A stretch of 64,000 bases of DNA from Hydrogenophaga sp. (GTDB taxonomy: Bacteria; Pseudomonadota; Gammaproteobacteria; Burkholderiales; Burkholderiaceae_C), in assembly GCF_011390835.1 (NCBI RefSeq), contig NZ_JAABRQ010000008.1, positions 1 to 64,000 on the forward strand, given 5' to 3'. Within the stretch, counting starts at the first letter, position 1, and each line of letters starts with the position of its first letter. Position numbers and translations under genes: made by a program. The notes under the pieces were generated by a model. That model had not been told where the DNA came from. It did no database searches and worked only from the letters and a program-made list of their open reading frames with translations. Shown in pieces: positions 49,953 through 60,370 of this stretch.

Positions 49953-50429
49953 ATGAAAATCACCAAAGACACCGTCGTCACCCTCACCTTCCGCGCCAGT
50001 GATGCGCAGGGCAAGTTGCTCGATGAGGGCAAGGAGCCCCGCTCCTACCTGCACGGCGGCTACGGCAATACCCTGCCGGGCATCGAGAAAGCACTGGAAG
50101 GCCAGGAAAAAGGGTTCGCCGGCGCGCTGGTCTTGCCCCCAGAAGACGCCTTCGGTCCGCGCGACGAGATGCTGGTGACGACTATCGCCAAGCGCGACTT
50201 TCCACCCGGCGTGAAGGTCGGTGGCCAGATGCAAGGTACCAACGAACAAGGCCAGGAGCAGGTCTTCACCGTGATGAAGATCAAGGGCGACACGGTACAC
50301 CTCGATGGCAACCACCCGCTGGCCGGCCAGACCTTGCGCTTCGCGGTCAAGGTGCTCGACGTGCAACCCGCATCGGCCGAAGAAATCGCGCACGGGCATG
50401 CCCATGGCGCCCACGGGCATCATCACTGA
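49953..50429 (+). CDS. FKBP-type peptidyl-prolyl isomerase, SlyD-like
   Basis: 158 residues. The FKBP core is split by the insert-in-flap domain: SYLHGGYGNTLPGIEKALEG, then LPPEDAFGPRDEMLV, then GNHPLAGQTLRFAVKVLDVQ. The C-terminus (HGHAHGAHGHHH) is a short metal-binding histidine cluster, much shorter than in E. coli SlyD. It catalyses proline isomerisation and may act as a chaperone or nickel binder. Confidence 0.93.
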   Translation: MKITKDTVVTLTFRASDAQGKLLDEGKEPRSYLHGGYGNTLPGIEKALEGQEKGFAGALVLPPEDAFGPRDEMLVTTIAKRDFPPGVKVGGQMQGTNEQGQEQVFTVMKIKGDTVHLDGNHPLAGQTLRFAVKVLDVQPASAEEIAHGHAHGAHGHHH

Positions 50430-50433
50430 CGCA

Positions 50434-50574
50434 CCCCGCGCCGGCTTCGCCGCATCCAGAAGATCGGTACCTTGCGCGTGAGGGGAAACTGACCAGGGGC
50501 ACCGCGCCTCCGGCTTTGCCGGGGCGCCAGTGCCGCCCCCCTCAGGGGGTGACGGCGAAGCCGGCGCGGGGGGG
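50434..50574. repeat. Palindromic element with 18-bp perfect inverted ends
   Basis: CCCCGCGCCGGCTTCGCC at 50434-50451 is the exact reverse complement of GGCGAAGCCGGCGCGGGG at 50554-50571. Between them lie further self-complementary pieces, including CGCCTCCGGCTTTGCCGGGGCG and CCCCCCTCAGGGGG. The element fills the 147-bp gap between the convergent FKBP and cysE genes, starting 4 bp after one stop. It resembles the element before pmbA. Bidirectional termination or a REP/MITE-like repeat are both possible. Confidence 0.8.
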
Positions 50575-50576
50575 AA

Positions 50577-51347
50577 CTACTTGCCGACGAGCTGGTTGAG
50601 CTTGTCGGCCTCGAAGCACTCTTTGCGCGCAGCATCCACGGGCACGCAGTCGCCAGTCTGAACCGTGGCCAATTTTTCGATCGCGCACCACAGCAAGGCG
50701 ATCTGATGTTCCTGGCTCGCAGTGGTGTCGATCAGGCCGCGCATGGCCTGTGACAAAGGGTCGTCGTCCTGCGTGATGCCGTAGGCCTCAAACTTCGGTC
50801 TGTGCTCCGTCACATCGGCGCTTTCGCCGGTTTTGCTCGGGATGATACGGGCGGGAATACCGACCGCGGTCGCACCGGCCGGCACCGGCTTGATGACCAC
50901 TGCGTTGCTGCCGATCTTGGCGCCGTCACCCACCTCGAAGCCACCCAGCACCTTGGCGCCGGCGCTCACAACCACGTCGCGACCTAGCGTGGGGTGGCGC
51001 TTGGTGCCCTTGTACAGCGAGGTACCGCCCAGCGTCACGCCCTGGTAGATCGTGCAGCCGTCGCCGATTTCGGCAGTCTCGCCCACCACCACACCCATGG
51101 CGTGGTCAAAGAACACCCGCTCGCCCACCTTGGCGCCCGGATGGATCTCGATGCCGGTGAACCAGCGGGCCAAATGGGAGATGAACCGGCCGGGCCATTT
51201 CAGCCCGTGGTTCCAACACCAGTGCGCCGGGCGGTGCAGCCAGACCGCATGCAGGCCGGGGTAGCAGGTCACCACCTCCCAGACGCTGCGGGCAGCGGGA
51301 TCGCGTTCGAGCACGCACTGGATATCGGATCGGAGACGGGCAAACAT
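50577..51347 (-). CDS. cysE: Serine O-acetyltransferase
   Basis: 256 residues. It has an N-terminal helical domain and a left-handed beta-helix of hexapeptide repeats ([60 protein letters not shown]). The catalytic His is in [14 protein letters not shown]. It makes O-acetylserine for cysteine synthesis. The tail beyond about residue 170 is longer than in E. coli CysE. It is 10 bp after trmJ on the same strand. Confidence 0.95.
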   Translation of the reverse strand: MFARLRSDIQCVLERDPAARSVWEVVTCYPGLHAVWLHRPAHWCWNHGLKWPGRFISHLARWFTGIEIHPGAKVGERVFFDHAMGVVVGETAEIGDGCTIYQGVTLGGTSLYKGTKRHPTLGRDVVVSAGAKVLGGFEVGDGAKIGSNAVVIKPVPAGATAVGIPARIIPSKTGESADVTEHRPKFEAYGITQDDDPLSQAMRGLIDTTASQEHQIALLWCAIEKLATVQTGDCVPVDAARKECFEADKLNQLVGK

Positions 51348-51357
51348 GGCTGGAAGT

Positions 51358-52104
51358 CTAGCGTTTCGTCTGTTGCGCTGCTTGCAGCATGGCCTTGGCG
51401 ATACCGCGCAGGATGTGAATCTCTTCGTCGCTGGGCTCGGCGCGGTTGAACAGCTGGTTGAGCCGCGGCATGAGTTTCTTCGGCGCGTCCGGGTCGAGGA
51501 ATTCGGCGGCCACCAGAGCCTGCTCCAGGTGCGTCAGCATGCCGGCGACCGATTGCGCGTCGGCGGCCGCCCGCGGCGCATCGGCCTGGGCAGGTCCGAA
51601 GCCGCCCAAGGCCTGGCGCCAGTCGTACGCGATGAGCTGCACCGCCGCGGCCAGATTGAGCGAGCCAAAGTGCGGATCGGTCGGGATGCTCAGGCAGGCG
51701 TGGCAGCGGTACACATCTTCGTTGCGCATACCAAAGCGCTCCGAGCCAAACAGGAAGGCCACGCCAGCAGGCGCTCGGGCGGCATCGGCAGACGGCCCAA
51801 CCAGGCCATCGAAGTGGGCACGCGGCGCGCGCGTGGGAGGGCCAAAGTCGCGCGGCGTCATGGCAGTCGCGCAGAGGTGGCTCACGCCATCCAGCGCTTC
51901 GCCCAGCGTATCCACGATGCGGGCGCGCTCCAGCACATCGAGGGCGCCGCTGGCGCGTTGGATGGTCTCTTCGCGCCGAAGGACGTTGGGCCAGCGCGGG
52001 GCCACCAGCACCAGATCGTCAAAACCCATGACCTTCATGGCGCGCGCGGCACCGCCTACATTGCCGGCGTGGCTGGTCTGGATCAGGACAAAACGGGTGA
52101 GCAT
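51358..52104 (-). CDS. trmJ: tRNA (cytidine/uridine-2'-O-)-methyltransferase TrmJ
   Basis: 248 residues. It is a SPOUT methyltransferase: [20 protein letters not shown] at the N-terminus, then [20 protein letters not shown] and [15 protein letters not shown], forming the knot and SAM site. The C-terminal extension ([20 protein letters not shown]) is specific to TrmJ. It methylates position 32 of the anticodon loop. It is divergent from suhB, a pairing often seen in proteobacteria. Confidence 0.93.
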   Translation of the reverse strand: MLTRFVLIQTSHAGNVGGAARAMKVMGFDDLVLVAPRWPNVLRREETIQRASGALDVLERARIVDTLGEALDGVSHLCATAMTPRDFGPPTRAPRAHFDGLVGPSADAARAPAGVAFLFGSERFGMRNEDVYRCHACLSIPTDPHFGSLNLAAAVQLIAYDWRQALGGFGPAQADAPRAAADAQSVAGMLTHLEQALVAAEFLDPDAPKKLMPRLNQLFNRAEPSDEEIHILRGIAKAMLQAAQQTKR

Positions 52105-52261
52105 GGTGTGATGAAGTGGGCGGGTGGCAAGCCAGGCCGATCATGACGAACGACTCAGCCGTTAAAATTGCTAATTGTCGCTGCCCCCATCGTCGCTGGC
52201 AGCCCGTTCCTGCTCATCCACTGTCGCGCGGCGCTAAGGCGCCGGGTCAAGGTCACAATTC

Positions 52262-53191
52262 ATGTCGTCCACCCTTCACCCCATGCTCAACGTGGCCATC
52301 AAGGCCGCCCGCACCGCCGGTACCATCATCAACCGCGCCGCGCTGGACGTGGAGTCGGTCCGGGTGTCAGTCAAACAGACCAACGACTTCGTGACCGAGG
52401 TCGATCACGCGTCCGAGGCCGCGATCATCGACACCCTGCTCACCGCCTACCCCGATCACGCGATTTGGGCCGAGGAGTCGGGCAAGACACCTGGGCGCCA
52501 TGGCGGCGCCGACCATGTCTGGATCATCGACCCGCTGGACGGCACCACCAACTTCATTCACGGTTTCCCGGTCTACTGCGTGAGCATCGCGCTCATGGTA
52601 GGCAACCGGCTGGAGCAGGCGGTGATTTACGACCCTTCCCGCAACGACCTCTTCTGCGCTACCCGCGGCCGCGGCGCCTACATGAACGACCGTCGCATTC
52701 GCGTCGCCAAACGCATTGGCCTGCGCGAGAGCCTGCTATCCACCGGGTTTCCGTTCCGCCCGGGCGACGCCTTCCAGACCTACCTGCAAATGATGGGCGA
52801 CGTGATGCCACGCTGCGCTGGCCTGCGCCGTCCCGGTTCGGCAGCGCTCGACCTGGCTTATGTGGCTGCGGGCTTCACCGACGGCTTCTTCGAAGTGGGC
52901 CTCTCACCCTGGGACGTGGCCGCCGGCGCCTTGCTGGTGACGGAAGCCGGTGGCCTGGTGGGCAACTTCACCGGCGAGTCTAATTTCCTCGAACAAAAGG
53001 AATGTCTGGCCGCCAACCCGAAGATCTACGGTCAGCTGGTCAGCGTGGTGGGCAAGTACAGCAAATTCGCCTCGGCGGGAGACAAGGCCAAGCTGCGCCA
53101 GAGCTTGCCAGCACAGCCAGCTGGTGACGGCTCCGATGCGCCGGGCGGTGACGATTTCACCCCCACCGAAATGGCGCCTCCGCCGTTCTGA
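52262..53191 (+). CDS. suhB: Inositol monophosphatase family protein SuhB
   Basis: 309 residues. The metal-binding motifs are all present: E71-E in WAEESG, D90-P-L-D-G-T-T-N and [15 protein letters not shown]. SuhB dephosphorylates myo-inositol phosphates and, in E. coli, joins rRNA antitermination complexes. The last ~30 residues are a proline/aspartate-rich tail not found in E. coli SuhB. It is convergent with the kinase gene, 18 bp away. Confidence 0.94.
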   Translation: MSSTLHPMLNVAIKAARTAGTIINRAALDVESVRVSVKQTNDFVTEVDHASEAAIIDTLLTAYPDHAIWAEESGKTPGRHGGADHVWIIDPLDGTTNFIHGFPVYCVSIALMVGNRLEQAVIYDPSRNDLFCATRGRGAYMNDRRIRVAKRIGLRESLLSTGFPFRPGDAFQTYLQMMGDVMPRCAGLRRPGSAALDLAYVAAGFTDGFFEVGLSPWDVAAGALLVTEAGGLVGNFTGESNFLEQKECLAANPKIYGQLVSVVGKYSKFASAGDKAKLRQSLPAQPAGDGSDAPGGDDFTPTEMAPPPF

Positions 53192-53209
53192 GATCGTCTC
53201 TCCGGCGGC

Positions 53210-56200
53210 TCAGGCCGTCGGCAGTGTCCACCAGAAGGTGGCGCCCGCATCGGGTGAGGCTTCGGCCCATATGCGGCCCCCGTGGCGCTCGACGATGCGC
53301 GCCACGATGGCCAGCCCCACCCCGGTGCCCGGCACATCCGAGCCTGCGTGCAGGCGCTGAAACAAGCCGAACAGCTTTTGTGCGCGCGCCATGTCAAAGC
53401 CCATGCCGTTGTCGCGCAGGCAGAACGCCTGCTGCCCTGGGTCAAAGTCAAAGGTGATCACTGGCTCGCTGCGGTGCCGCGAATACTTCAGCGCGTTGTC
53501 CATCAGGTTGAGCAGCACTTGGCGCAGCAGGGTGGCGTCGCCCATCACGCGCGGCAGTGCGCCCACCCGGATCTGCGCCCCGGGCAGATCGTGCGCCAGC
53601 TGGTCCACGACCACATGCGCCAGGGCACCCATGTCCACCGGCACCGCGTCCAGGTCCACCCGCACCACGCGCAGCAACTCCAGCATGTCGGTGATCATCT
53701 GGCCCATGCTGCGCGAGGAACGGTGGATGCGCGCATACATGTCGCGCACCGTCGGGCTCAACTGGTCGCCGCCCTCCTCCTCGATCAGGGCCGAAAAACC
53801 GTTGACCGAGCGCAAAGGCGCACGCAGGTCATGGGCAATTGAGTACGAAATCGCCTCCATGTCCTTCATGGAGCGCTCCAGCTCGGCGGTACGCTCGGCC
53901 ACACGGCGCTCCAGTTCGGTGTTGAGGCTGCGCACCTGCTCTTCCGCCACCACGCGCTCGTGAATATCGAGATGGGTACCCGACATGAACAGAGGTCTGC
54001 CGCTCGCATCGCGCCGGTGCACGCGGCCCCGATCGTTGATCCAAAGCCAGTGGCCTTTCTTGTGCCGCATCCGAAGGTCCACGTCGTAGTAGTCGGTCTC
54101 GCCGCGCCAATGGCGCTGAAGCATGTCCTCGGCGTACGCAATATCCTGCGGGTGTACCAGCGTTCGCCATCTCTCAATGGAGTTCGGCTGGACCTCATCA
54201 AGCGTGTAGCCCAGCATGTCGGCCCAGTACTCGTTGACAGTGCTTTCTCCAGTCTCCACATTGGTCTCCCAGATGCCGCACCGGGTCGCCTCCAGCACCC
54301 ACTGCAGGCGCTGGCGCTCGGCATCCAGCGCCCGCTGCGCCTCCACATACGGAGTCATGTCGGTGTAGGTGCGCACCCAGCCACCCTTGGGCAGAAAGCG
54401 GGTCGTGACCTCGATCGTGGTGCCCTGGTGTGTGGAGCGCAGGTACACCTCGGGCGGATTCAACCCCGGCTGGTAGTTCAGGAACGGCCGCAGAGCGGGA
54501 TCAACCAGGTGCAACTGTTCGCCAAAATCGCCGCGCGCGCGCTGAAAATCGACCACCTCGTTGTGAGTGGGTTGCCCGGACATCAACGACTCGGGCAGAT
54601 CTAGCAGCTCCAGAAAGCGCCGGTTGTGGACCCTGATGTGCCCCTCAGCATCCATCAGCATCAGCCCCTGGCTCATGCTGTCAAGCGTGAGCTGGAGGGC
54701 GCCGGACTTTTCGGCCAGCAGGGCACCGGTGCGCTGCAGCTGCTCGCGCGAGCGCCGACGGTCCTGCGAAGCTCGCCGCGCCATCACCAGTTGTCGCACC
54801 GTGCCCAGCAAAGGCTGGAGAAAGTCCACATCGGCGTCGCTGTACCCGCCACTCTGGTTCGACAAGCCGACGATGGCCACCAGCTTGTCGTCCACCACGA
54901 TGGGCACCCCGAGAAAACTGGCCATGGGCGGGTGTCCCGGCGGCAGCCCGGCGGCGCGGGGGTCTTGGGCCGGCTGGTTGGCGATCACCAACTGGCTAGT
55001 GGCCATCACGTGGCCAAAAAGCGTGTCGAGGCGGTGAAACTCCATGCCGCCCTGAGACTGCGCCGCGTACCTGCGCGCCGAATCATCGTCCCACGACAGG
55101 TCGCTGATCGCGTGCATCTTGGCGTAGGGCTGACCCTGGTCGTCTCGCAGCACCTCGCCCACAAAACCATAGGAACTGCCGGTCACGGACAGAAATGCCT
55201 CCAGAAGCTCCTCGAACGACTGCCGCGGATCCTGCGCTTCGATGTAAGCCGACTGGGCCTGGCGCACCGCGTCCAGCATGCGGTGCTGGCGCTGCAGTGC
55301 CTGTTCGGCCTGCCTCGCTTCGGTAATGTCACTGGCATAGCCATGCCAGAGGGTACCCCCATCGGGCTCCTGCTGGGGCATCGCTTCAACGCGGCACCAG
55401 CGCAGGCCCTTTCTCGGCAGCTGAACCCTGAACTCATGTTGCATGGACTGCAATGCGAGACCGGCTGCAAGCCACCGGGTCCTGAACTGCGAGATGTCCT
55501 CGGGATGAACCCGCTCGAAAAAGGCTCGCGTGGAGCCCAGAACGGCACTGGGGTCCAGCTCCATCACCTCGTGGGCAGCCTGGCTCACGTAAATGAATGA
55601 CCCGATGCCCTCGGGCGACAATCGGGCCTGAAACATGATGCCGGGCACGCGCGCGGCCACGTTCTCCAGCAACTGAAGCTGAGCAGTCTGCGCCTGCCTG
55701 GCCTCATGCTCGGCTGTCACATCCTGAACAATGCCAAAGTCGGCGTGCGGGTTGTCGGCGACTGCGGTCTGGCCGATGCGGGTCCGGAACCAGCGCTGCG
55801 CGCCGTCGGGCCGGGTCCAGCCGAACTCCACTTCGCGACCATCTTTGGCCTCCCGCGCCGCCAGCCAGGCCGGCAGGTCCTCGGGAAAAATACCGCCGCG
55901 GCCATGGCTGCGCTGAAGCTCTCTTTCGCGGGGAATCCCGGCAATGTCATAGAGCCCGTCCGACCAGATTACCCTGTCGTCATCGGTGGCGTTGGTCCAG
56001 CAGCCCAGTCGACCCAGCCGCTCGGTGGCGCTGTGCAACTCCGCGCGCCGCTGCAACTCCAGATTGGACACCCGCAGCGCCTGCTCGGCCATCACTTCGC
56101 GGGTGATCTCCGTCATATAAGTCAGCAGCAAAGGAGGCGCAGTTTGGGACACGACCTTGGTGTGCAGGCGCAAGGTCTTGGCAGACTGACCGGGCAAAGC

Positions 56201-56491
56201 AATCTCATGCTGCACGGGCGTGCCGTGGGAGGACGAATGATGTAAGACGTCACGCCGCTGCTCCTGCGTGCGCCAGATGCCCAGCGAATACGTGGTTTCC
56301 CCTACCGCCCGCTCTCGCGGGATGTCCACGAGTCGAACCCAGGCGTCGTTGACGGCGAGTATTTCGCCATCCTCCAACCGGCTAAGCACAGCCGCGATGG
56401 GCGCCTGAAGGAACAGGCCTTCGAAAAGGGCCGAGGACTCCGCGGTCATTGAAGGCGAAGGATGGGTCGGGCCGGCAACGTCAGATTCCAT
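53210..56491 (-). CDS. Multi-PAS/GAF sensor histidine kinase, cytoplasmic
   Basis: 1093 residues from ATG 56489-56491. It has several PAS-type domains, a GAF domain (about residues 430-590; TLFGHVMATSQLVIANQPAQ) and further PAS domains (GMLGYTLDEVQPN-like region near 770). A coiled linker follows, then HisKA with H887 in SIAHDLRAPLRSVNGFSALI. The ATPase domain has LLNLMDNALKYS (N box), LRDNGMGFD and GTGVGLAIV. There is no membrane segment or receiver domain, so it senses something intracellular. No response regulator gene is adjacent. The start is uncertain because a further ATG lies at 56527 and neither has a strong RBS. Confidence 0.9.
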   Translation of the reverse strand: MESDVAGPTHPSPSMTAESSALFEGLFLQAPIAAVLSRLEDGEILAVNDAWVRLVDIPRERAVGETTYSLGIWRTQEQRRDVLHHSSSHGTPVQHEIALPGQSAKTLRLHTKVVSQTAPPLLLTYMTEITREVMAEQALRVSNLELQRRAELHSATERLGRLGCWTNATDDDRVIWSDGLYDIAGIPRERELQRSHGRGGIFPEDLPAWLAAREAKDGREVEFGWTRPDGAQRWFRTRIGQTAVADNPHADFGIVQDVTAEHEARQAQTAQLQLLENVAARVPGIMFQARLSPEGIGSFIYVSQAAHEVMELDPSAVLGSTRAFFERVHPEDISQFRTRWLAAGLALQSMQHEFRVQLPRKGLRWCRVEAMPQQEPDGGTLWHGYASDITEARQAEQALQRQHRMLDAVRQAQSAYIEAQDPRQSFEELLEAFLSVTGSSYGFVGEVLRDDQGQPYAKMHAISDLSWDDDSARRYAAQSQGGMEFHRLDTLFGHVMATSQLVIANQPAQDPRAAGLPPGHPPMASFLGVPIVVDDKLVAIVGLSNQSGGYSDADVDFLQPLLGTVRQLVMARRASQDRRRSREQLQRTGALLAEKSGALQLTLDSMSQGLMLMDAEGHIRVHNRRFLELLDLPESLMSGQPTHNEVVDFQRARGDFGEQLHLVDPALRPFLNYQPGLNPPEVYLRSTHQGTTIEVTTRFLPKGGWVRTYTDMTPYVEAQRALDAERQRLQWVLEATRCGIWETNVETGESTVNEYWADMLGYTLDEVQPNSIERWRTLVHPQDIAYAEDMLQRHWRGETDYYDVDLRMRHKKGHWLWINDRGRVHRRDASGRPLFMSGTHLDIHERVVAEEQVRSLNTELERRVAERTAELERSMKDMEAISYSIAHDLRAPLRSVNGFSALIEEEGGDQLSPTVRDMYARIHRSSRSMGQMITDMLELLRVVRVDLDAVPVDMGALAHVVVDQLAHDLPGAQIRVGALPRVMGDATLLRQVLLNLMDNALKYSRHRSEPVITFDFDPGQQAFCLRDNGMGFDMARAQKLFGLFQRLHAGSDVPGTGVGLAIVARIVERHGGRIWAEASPDAGATFWWTLPTA

Positions 56492-56609
56492 GAAGCAGAG
56501 GTGAATAGATCGGCCAGGAGGACCCATGCGGATGTCGGTGACTCCCGGCCAAGCAACTGTGGCGAACTGCTACAGTTATCGGCCATTCCGACCGCTTCCT
56601 GAGCATGCT

Positions 56610-59246
56610 TTGAACGCCCCGCTGGAGAAACATACCCCGATGATGCAACAGTATCTGGCGATCAAAGCCGGATACCCGCATACGCTGGTCTTTTACCGCA
56701 TGGGCGACTTCTACGAGTTGTTCTTTGCCGACGCCGAAAAGGCCGCCCGCCTGCTGGACATCACGCTGACCCAGCGCGGTCAGTCGGGTGGCGCGCCGGT
56801 GGTGATGGCCGGCGTGCCCTTTCATTCGGTCGACACCTACCTGGCGCGCCTGATCAAACTCGGCGAGTCAGTGGCGCTGTGCGAGCAGGTGGGCGATGTG
56901 GCGACCGCCAAGGGGCCGGTGGAACGCAAGGTGGTGCGCGTGGTCACGCCAGGCACTTTGACCGACACCGAGCTGATGTCGGACAAGAGCGAAGCGGTCC
57001 TGATGGTGGTGCACCCGGGCGAGCGCACCGGTCTTGGGTTGGCCTGGTTGTCGGTGACGCAAGGCATCTTGTTCCTGGCCCAGTGCGCCAGCGGCGAACT
57101 GGGCGACTGGGTGGCACGTGTCGCACCGGGTGAGTTGTTGTACAGCGCCGATGCCAGCCCGACATTCGAAAAATCCTTGCTGGCGGTGGCCGAGCAACCC
57201 GTCGCCGGCGGCGCCCGCACGGTGGCGGTGGTTCGACCGGCCTGGGCGTTTGACGCGACCCTGGGCGCGCGCAAGCTGCTGGCTCAGTTGCAAGCCGCCA
57301 GCCTCTCGGCCTGGGATGCACAGGACCTGGGCGATGCCCACGCCGCCGCCGCGGCCCTGCTGGAATATGCGGAACACACTCAGGGACGGGCGCTCACGCA
57401 TGTGCGCAGCCTGCGTGTGGAGCGCAGCGATGCGCTCATCAACCTGCCACCCAACACCCGCCGCAACCTGGAGCTCACCCAGACCCTGCGAGGCGAAACC
57501 CAGCCCACGCTGCTGTCCCTGATCGACACCTGCACCACCGGCATGGGCAGCCGCCAGCTGCGCAACTGGTTGCTGGAGCCTTCGCGCGACCGCGCTGAAG
57601 CGCGCGCCCGCCTGGCGGCGATCAAGGACTTGCGCGAGGGGCTGGGCGAGCGGCTGCGCGGCGCGCTCAAGGGCTCGAGCGACGTGGAGCGCATCACCGC
57701 GCGCACCGCCTTGCGCCAGGTACGCCCGCGCGAGTTGGTCGGGCTCGGGCTCACGCTGGCGCGGGCGCGGCAGCTCGCCGACCTGCTGCAGGCAAAATCG
57801 CCAGCAGGCGCAGCACCGGGCCTGCTCACGAGCCTGTGCGCCGACCTGGTGCCCCCCGAGGGTTGCGCCGCGCTGCTGCAGGCTGCGCTGCGGCCCGAGC
57901 CCGCCGCCCTGGTGCGCGATGGAGGCGTGATCGCCGACGGCTTTGACGCCGATCTCGACGAGCTGCGCGCCATCCAGACCAACTGCGACGACTTTCTGAT
58001 TGCACTCGAAGGCCGCGAGCGCGAGCGCACCGGCATCGCCAATCTGCGCGTGCAGTTCAACAAGGTGCACGGGTTCTACATCGAGGTCACGCAGGGCCAG
58101 GTGGACAAGGTGCCGGACGACTACCGCCGGCGCCAGACGCTCAAGAACGCCGAGCGTTTCATCACGCCCGAACTCAAGGCCTTCGAAGACAAGGCGCTGT
58201 CGGCCCAGGAGCGCGCCCTCTCGCGCGAGAAGCTGCTGTATGAATCCCTGCTCGACCAGCTGCAGCCCCACATTCCCGAACTGACCCGCGTGGCCCGCGC
58301 CATCGCGGCGCTGGACGCCCTGTGTGCGCTGGCCGAGCGCTCGCTCACGCTGAACTGGTCCGAACCGCTGTTTGCCGCCGAGCCTTGCATCGAGATTCGC
58401 GGCGGGCGCCACCCGGTGGTGGAAGCGCGACTGAACCAGACCAGTGGCGGCAGCTTCATCGCCAACGACACGGTGCTGGGCGCGAAGCAGCGCATGCAGG
58501 TCATCACCGGGCCCAACATGGGCGGAAAAAGCACCTACATGCGCCAGGTGGCGGTGATCGTGCTGCTGGCCAGCATGGGCAGCTACGTGCCAGCCGAGGC
58601 CTGCCGCCTGGGCCCGATCGACGCCATCCACACCCGCATCGGCGCCGCCGACGACCTGGCCAATGCGCAGTCCACCTTCATGGTCGAGATGACCGAAGCG
58701 GCCCAGATCCTGCACGCAGCCACGCCGCAAAGCCTGGTGCTGATGGACGAGATCGGCCGCGGCACCTCCACCTTCGACGGCCTGGCGCTGGCGGGTGGCA
58801 TCGCCGCCCACCTGCACGACAAAGTGCGCTGTTTCACCCTGTTCGCCACCCACTATTTCGAACTCACCGAATTCCCCGCCCAGCACCACGCCGCGCTCAA
58901 CGTGCACGTGAGCGCGGTCGAGGGTGGCGGCCAACGCGGCGGCGGAGGCGGCATCGTGTTTCTGCACCAGATCGAGCCCGGTCCGGCCAGCCGCAGCTAC
59001 GGCATCCAGGTAGCGCGGCTGGCTGGCGTGCCCAGTGCAGTGGTGCAACAGGCACGCGCCGCGCTCGCCGCCCTCGAATCGCAAAGCGAGCAACACCGCA
59101 GCCAAGTCGACCTGTTCGCCCCACCGCCCGAGCTGCCAGAAGCCGAGACCCCGCCTGTGGTGACTGCGCTGACCGCGATCGACCCCGACAGCCTGAGTCC
59201 CAAGGAAGCACTGGATTTGATTTACCAGCTTAAAAAGTTGATGTAA
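56610..59246 (+). CDS. mutS: DNA mismatch repair protein MutS
   Basis: 878 residues if TTG 56610 is the start ([20 protein letters not shown]). ATGs at 56640 and 56643 are alternatives, and the frame is open to 56526. The mismatch-binding F34-x-E36 motif lies in MGDFYELFF. The ATPase has Walker [10 protein letters not shown] at 634-642, [15 protein letters not shown] and [17 protein letters not shown]. MutS recognises mismatches and recruits MutL. It is divergent from the multi-PAS kinase. Confidence 0.96.
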   Translation: MNAPLEKHTPMMQQYLAIKAGYPHTLVFYRMGDFYELFFADAEKAARLLDITLTQRGQSGGAPVVMAGVPFHSVDTYLARLIKLGESVALCEQVGDVATAKGPVERKVVRVVTPGTLTDTELMSDKSEAVLMVVHPGERTGLGLAWLSVTQGILFLAQCASGELGDWVARVAPGELLYSADASPTFEKSLLAVAEQPVAGGARTVAVVRPAWAFDATLGARKLLAQLQAASLSAWDAQDLGDAHAAAAALLEYAEHTQGRALTHVRSLRVERSDALINLPPNTRRNLELTQTLRGETQPTLLSLIDTCTTGMGSRQLRNWLLEPSRDRAEARARLAAIKDLREGLGERLRGALKGSSDVERITARTALRQVRPRELVGLGLTLARARQLADLLQAKSPAGAAPGLLTSLCADLVPPEGCAALLQAALRPEPAALVRDGGVIADGFDADLDELRAIQTNCDDFLIALEGRERERTGIANLRVQFNKVHGFYIEVTQGQVDKVPDDYRRRQTLKNAERFITPELKAFEDKALSAQERALSREKLLYESLLDQLQPHIPELTRVARAIAALDALCALAERSLTLNWSEPLFAAEPCIEIRGGRHPVVEARLNQTSGGSFIANDTVLGAKQRMQVITGPNMGGKSTYMRQVAVIVLLASMGSYVPAEACRLGPIDAIHTRIGAADDLANAQSTFMVEMTEAAQILHAATPQSLVLMDEIGRGTSTFDGLALAGGIAAHLHDKVRCFTLFATHYFELTEFPAQHHAALNVHVSAVEGGGQRGGGGGIVFLHQIEPGPASRSYGIQVARLAGVPSAVVQQARAALAALESQSEQHRSQVDLFAPPPELPEAETPPVVTALTAIDPDSLSPKEALDLIYQLKKLM

Positions 59247-59293
59247 ATTCACGCGCGAAGATGCGGCTACTCCCGTGCCGCGAGGAGCTCGAC

Positions 59294-59587
59294 ATGCTGA
59301 GACGACACGCTGTCGCGGCCTGCGCGCTGGCCCTGCTGCCGGCCATGGCGCGACCACAAGACCAAAGCGCTCGCGCCGAGAGAGCGCTGACCGAGTTGTT
59401 GTTCACCGAAGAAGCTGACGAATTCACCGCCTACCGCTTCGTCAACTCGCGTGGCTATGTGGAAGTTATCTTCGCGTCCAACATCCCGCGCGACCTTGCC
59501 AAGGACCTGATGGCCAAGATCAAGGCGTTGCCCGAGGTCTCGGGTGCGCGCGAAAGCTTCGTTGGAACCCCGTGTCGACGCTTCTGA
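59294..59587 (+). CDS. Small exported protein, unknown function
   Basis: 97 residues from ATG 59294, with GAGGAG 5 nt upstream. An upstream frame start at 59261 is weaker. It has an N-terminal signal-like stretch (MLRRHAVAACALALLPAMAR), then a compact acidic domain (LTELLFTEEADEFTAYRFVN, YVEVIFASNIPRDLAKDLMA). The mature part reads like a small alpha/beta domain. I recognise no family. It follows mutS by 47 bp and could be read from the mutS transcript. Confidence 0.6.
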   Translation: MLRRHAVAACALALLPAMARPQDQSARAERALTELLFTEEADEFTAYRFVNSRGYVEVIFASNIPRDLAKDLMAKIKALPEVSGARESFVGTPCRRF

Positions 59588-59623
59588 TCCAATAGCCGTC
59601 GATGAGCAACCTACTCAGACACC

Positions 59624-60238
59624 ATGATCCTCGCCAACGGCTTTGTGCATAGCGTCCGCCTCCTGCTTTCGTTCTGGGCGACGCTCACAATGACAGCTCC
59701 TGTCGCTGCTCAGGCTCAGACCGACCTCTGGACAACCATCCAGACACAGCCCAACATCGTGCTGGTCGGTCGGCACATGGACACCGGCCGTGGCGTTGGA
59801 ACCCGCTACGATCCCAGCGGCCAGTGTGAGGGCGAAGTCATGCTCTCGGCCAAGGGGCGGCGCCAGGCCGAAGCCATGGGACGAGTGTTCCAGGCGCAGG
59901 GGGTGGGCCCCGAGCGGCTCCATGTGGTGGCTTCCGCCATGTGCCGGATGCGAGACACCGCCATGCTGGCCTTCGGCAAGGCAACGCTGGATCCCGCATT
60001 GCGTGAATCTTTCTCGGGCGGCGGCACTCGTCAGAACGAATTCCTGGATGCCGCCGAAGCTTGGGCACGTCAGCACCGGGGTAATACGCCCCTTCTGCTG
60101 CTAACCCACCATCCCAACATCGATGCACTGACTGGCGAGCAGCCAGACTTTGGTCAGGTGGTGGTCACCCAGTCCGACGAAAACGGCGGCTTAGTCGTGC
60201 TGGGCGTGCTGAGAGTGTTCAATCCTGGCGACTTCTAA
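59624..60238 (+). CDS. Exported histidine phosphatase superfamily protein
   Basis: 204 residues. Signal peptide of about 29-31 residues (LSFWATLTMTAPVAAQA). The phosphatase core begins with NIVLVGRHMDTGRG, where R50-H51 fit the RHG position although the usual G is replaced by M. The partner half has LSAKGRRQAEAMGRVF, VVASAMCRMRDTAM and LLLTHHPNIDALTG. Such proteins are phosphomonoesterases, or decayed homologues with other roles. The natural substrate is unknown. The GTRYDPSGQCEGEVM insertion before the helix contains a cysteine. It lies 36 bp after the small exported protein gene. Confidence 0.78.
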   Translation: MILANGFVHSVRLLLSFWATLTMTAPVAAQAQTDLWTTIQTQPNIVLVGRHMDTGRGVGTRYDPSGQCEGEVMLSAKGRRQAEAMGRVFQAQGVGPERLHVVASAMCRMRDTAMLAFGKATLDPALRESFSGGGTRQNEFLDAAEAWARQHRGNTPLLLLTHHPNIDALTGEQPDFGQVVVTQSDENGGLVVLGVLRVFNPGDF

Positions 60239-60370
60239 GCCACTCTTGCAGGTTACCCTGGCGGGGCATCGCCAACCACGGAAGGCCCCCGCCCTACACT
60301 TGGGGACTGACTTTCCCCTCTCCTCCTGATGTGCACCCACAAGGCGCCTTCGACATCCCCACGCTCACCT

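Noticed and set aside
56868-59357. 829-codon open frame on the minus strand
   Set aside because: Antisense to mutS, which is unambiguous on the plus strand.
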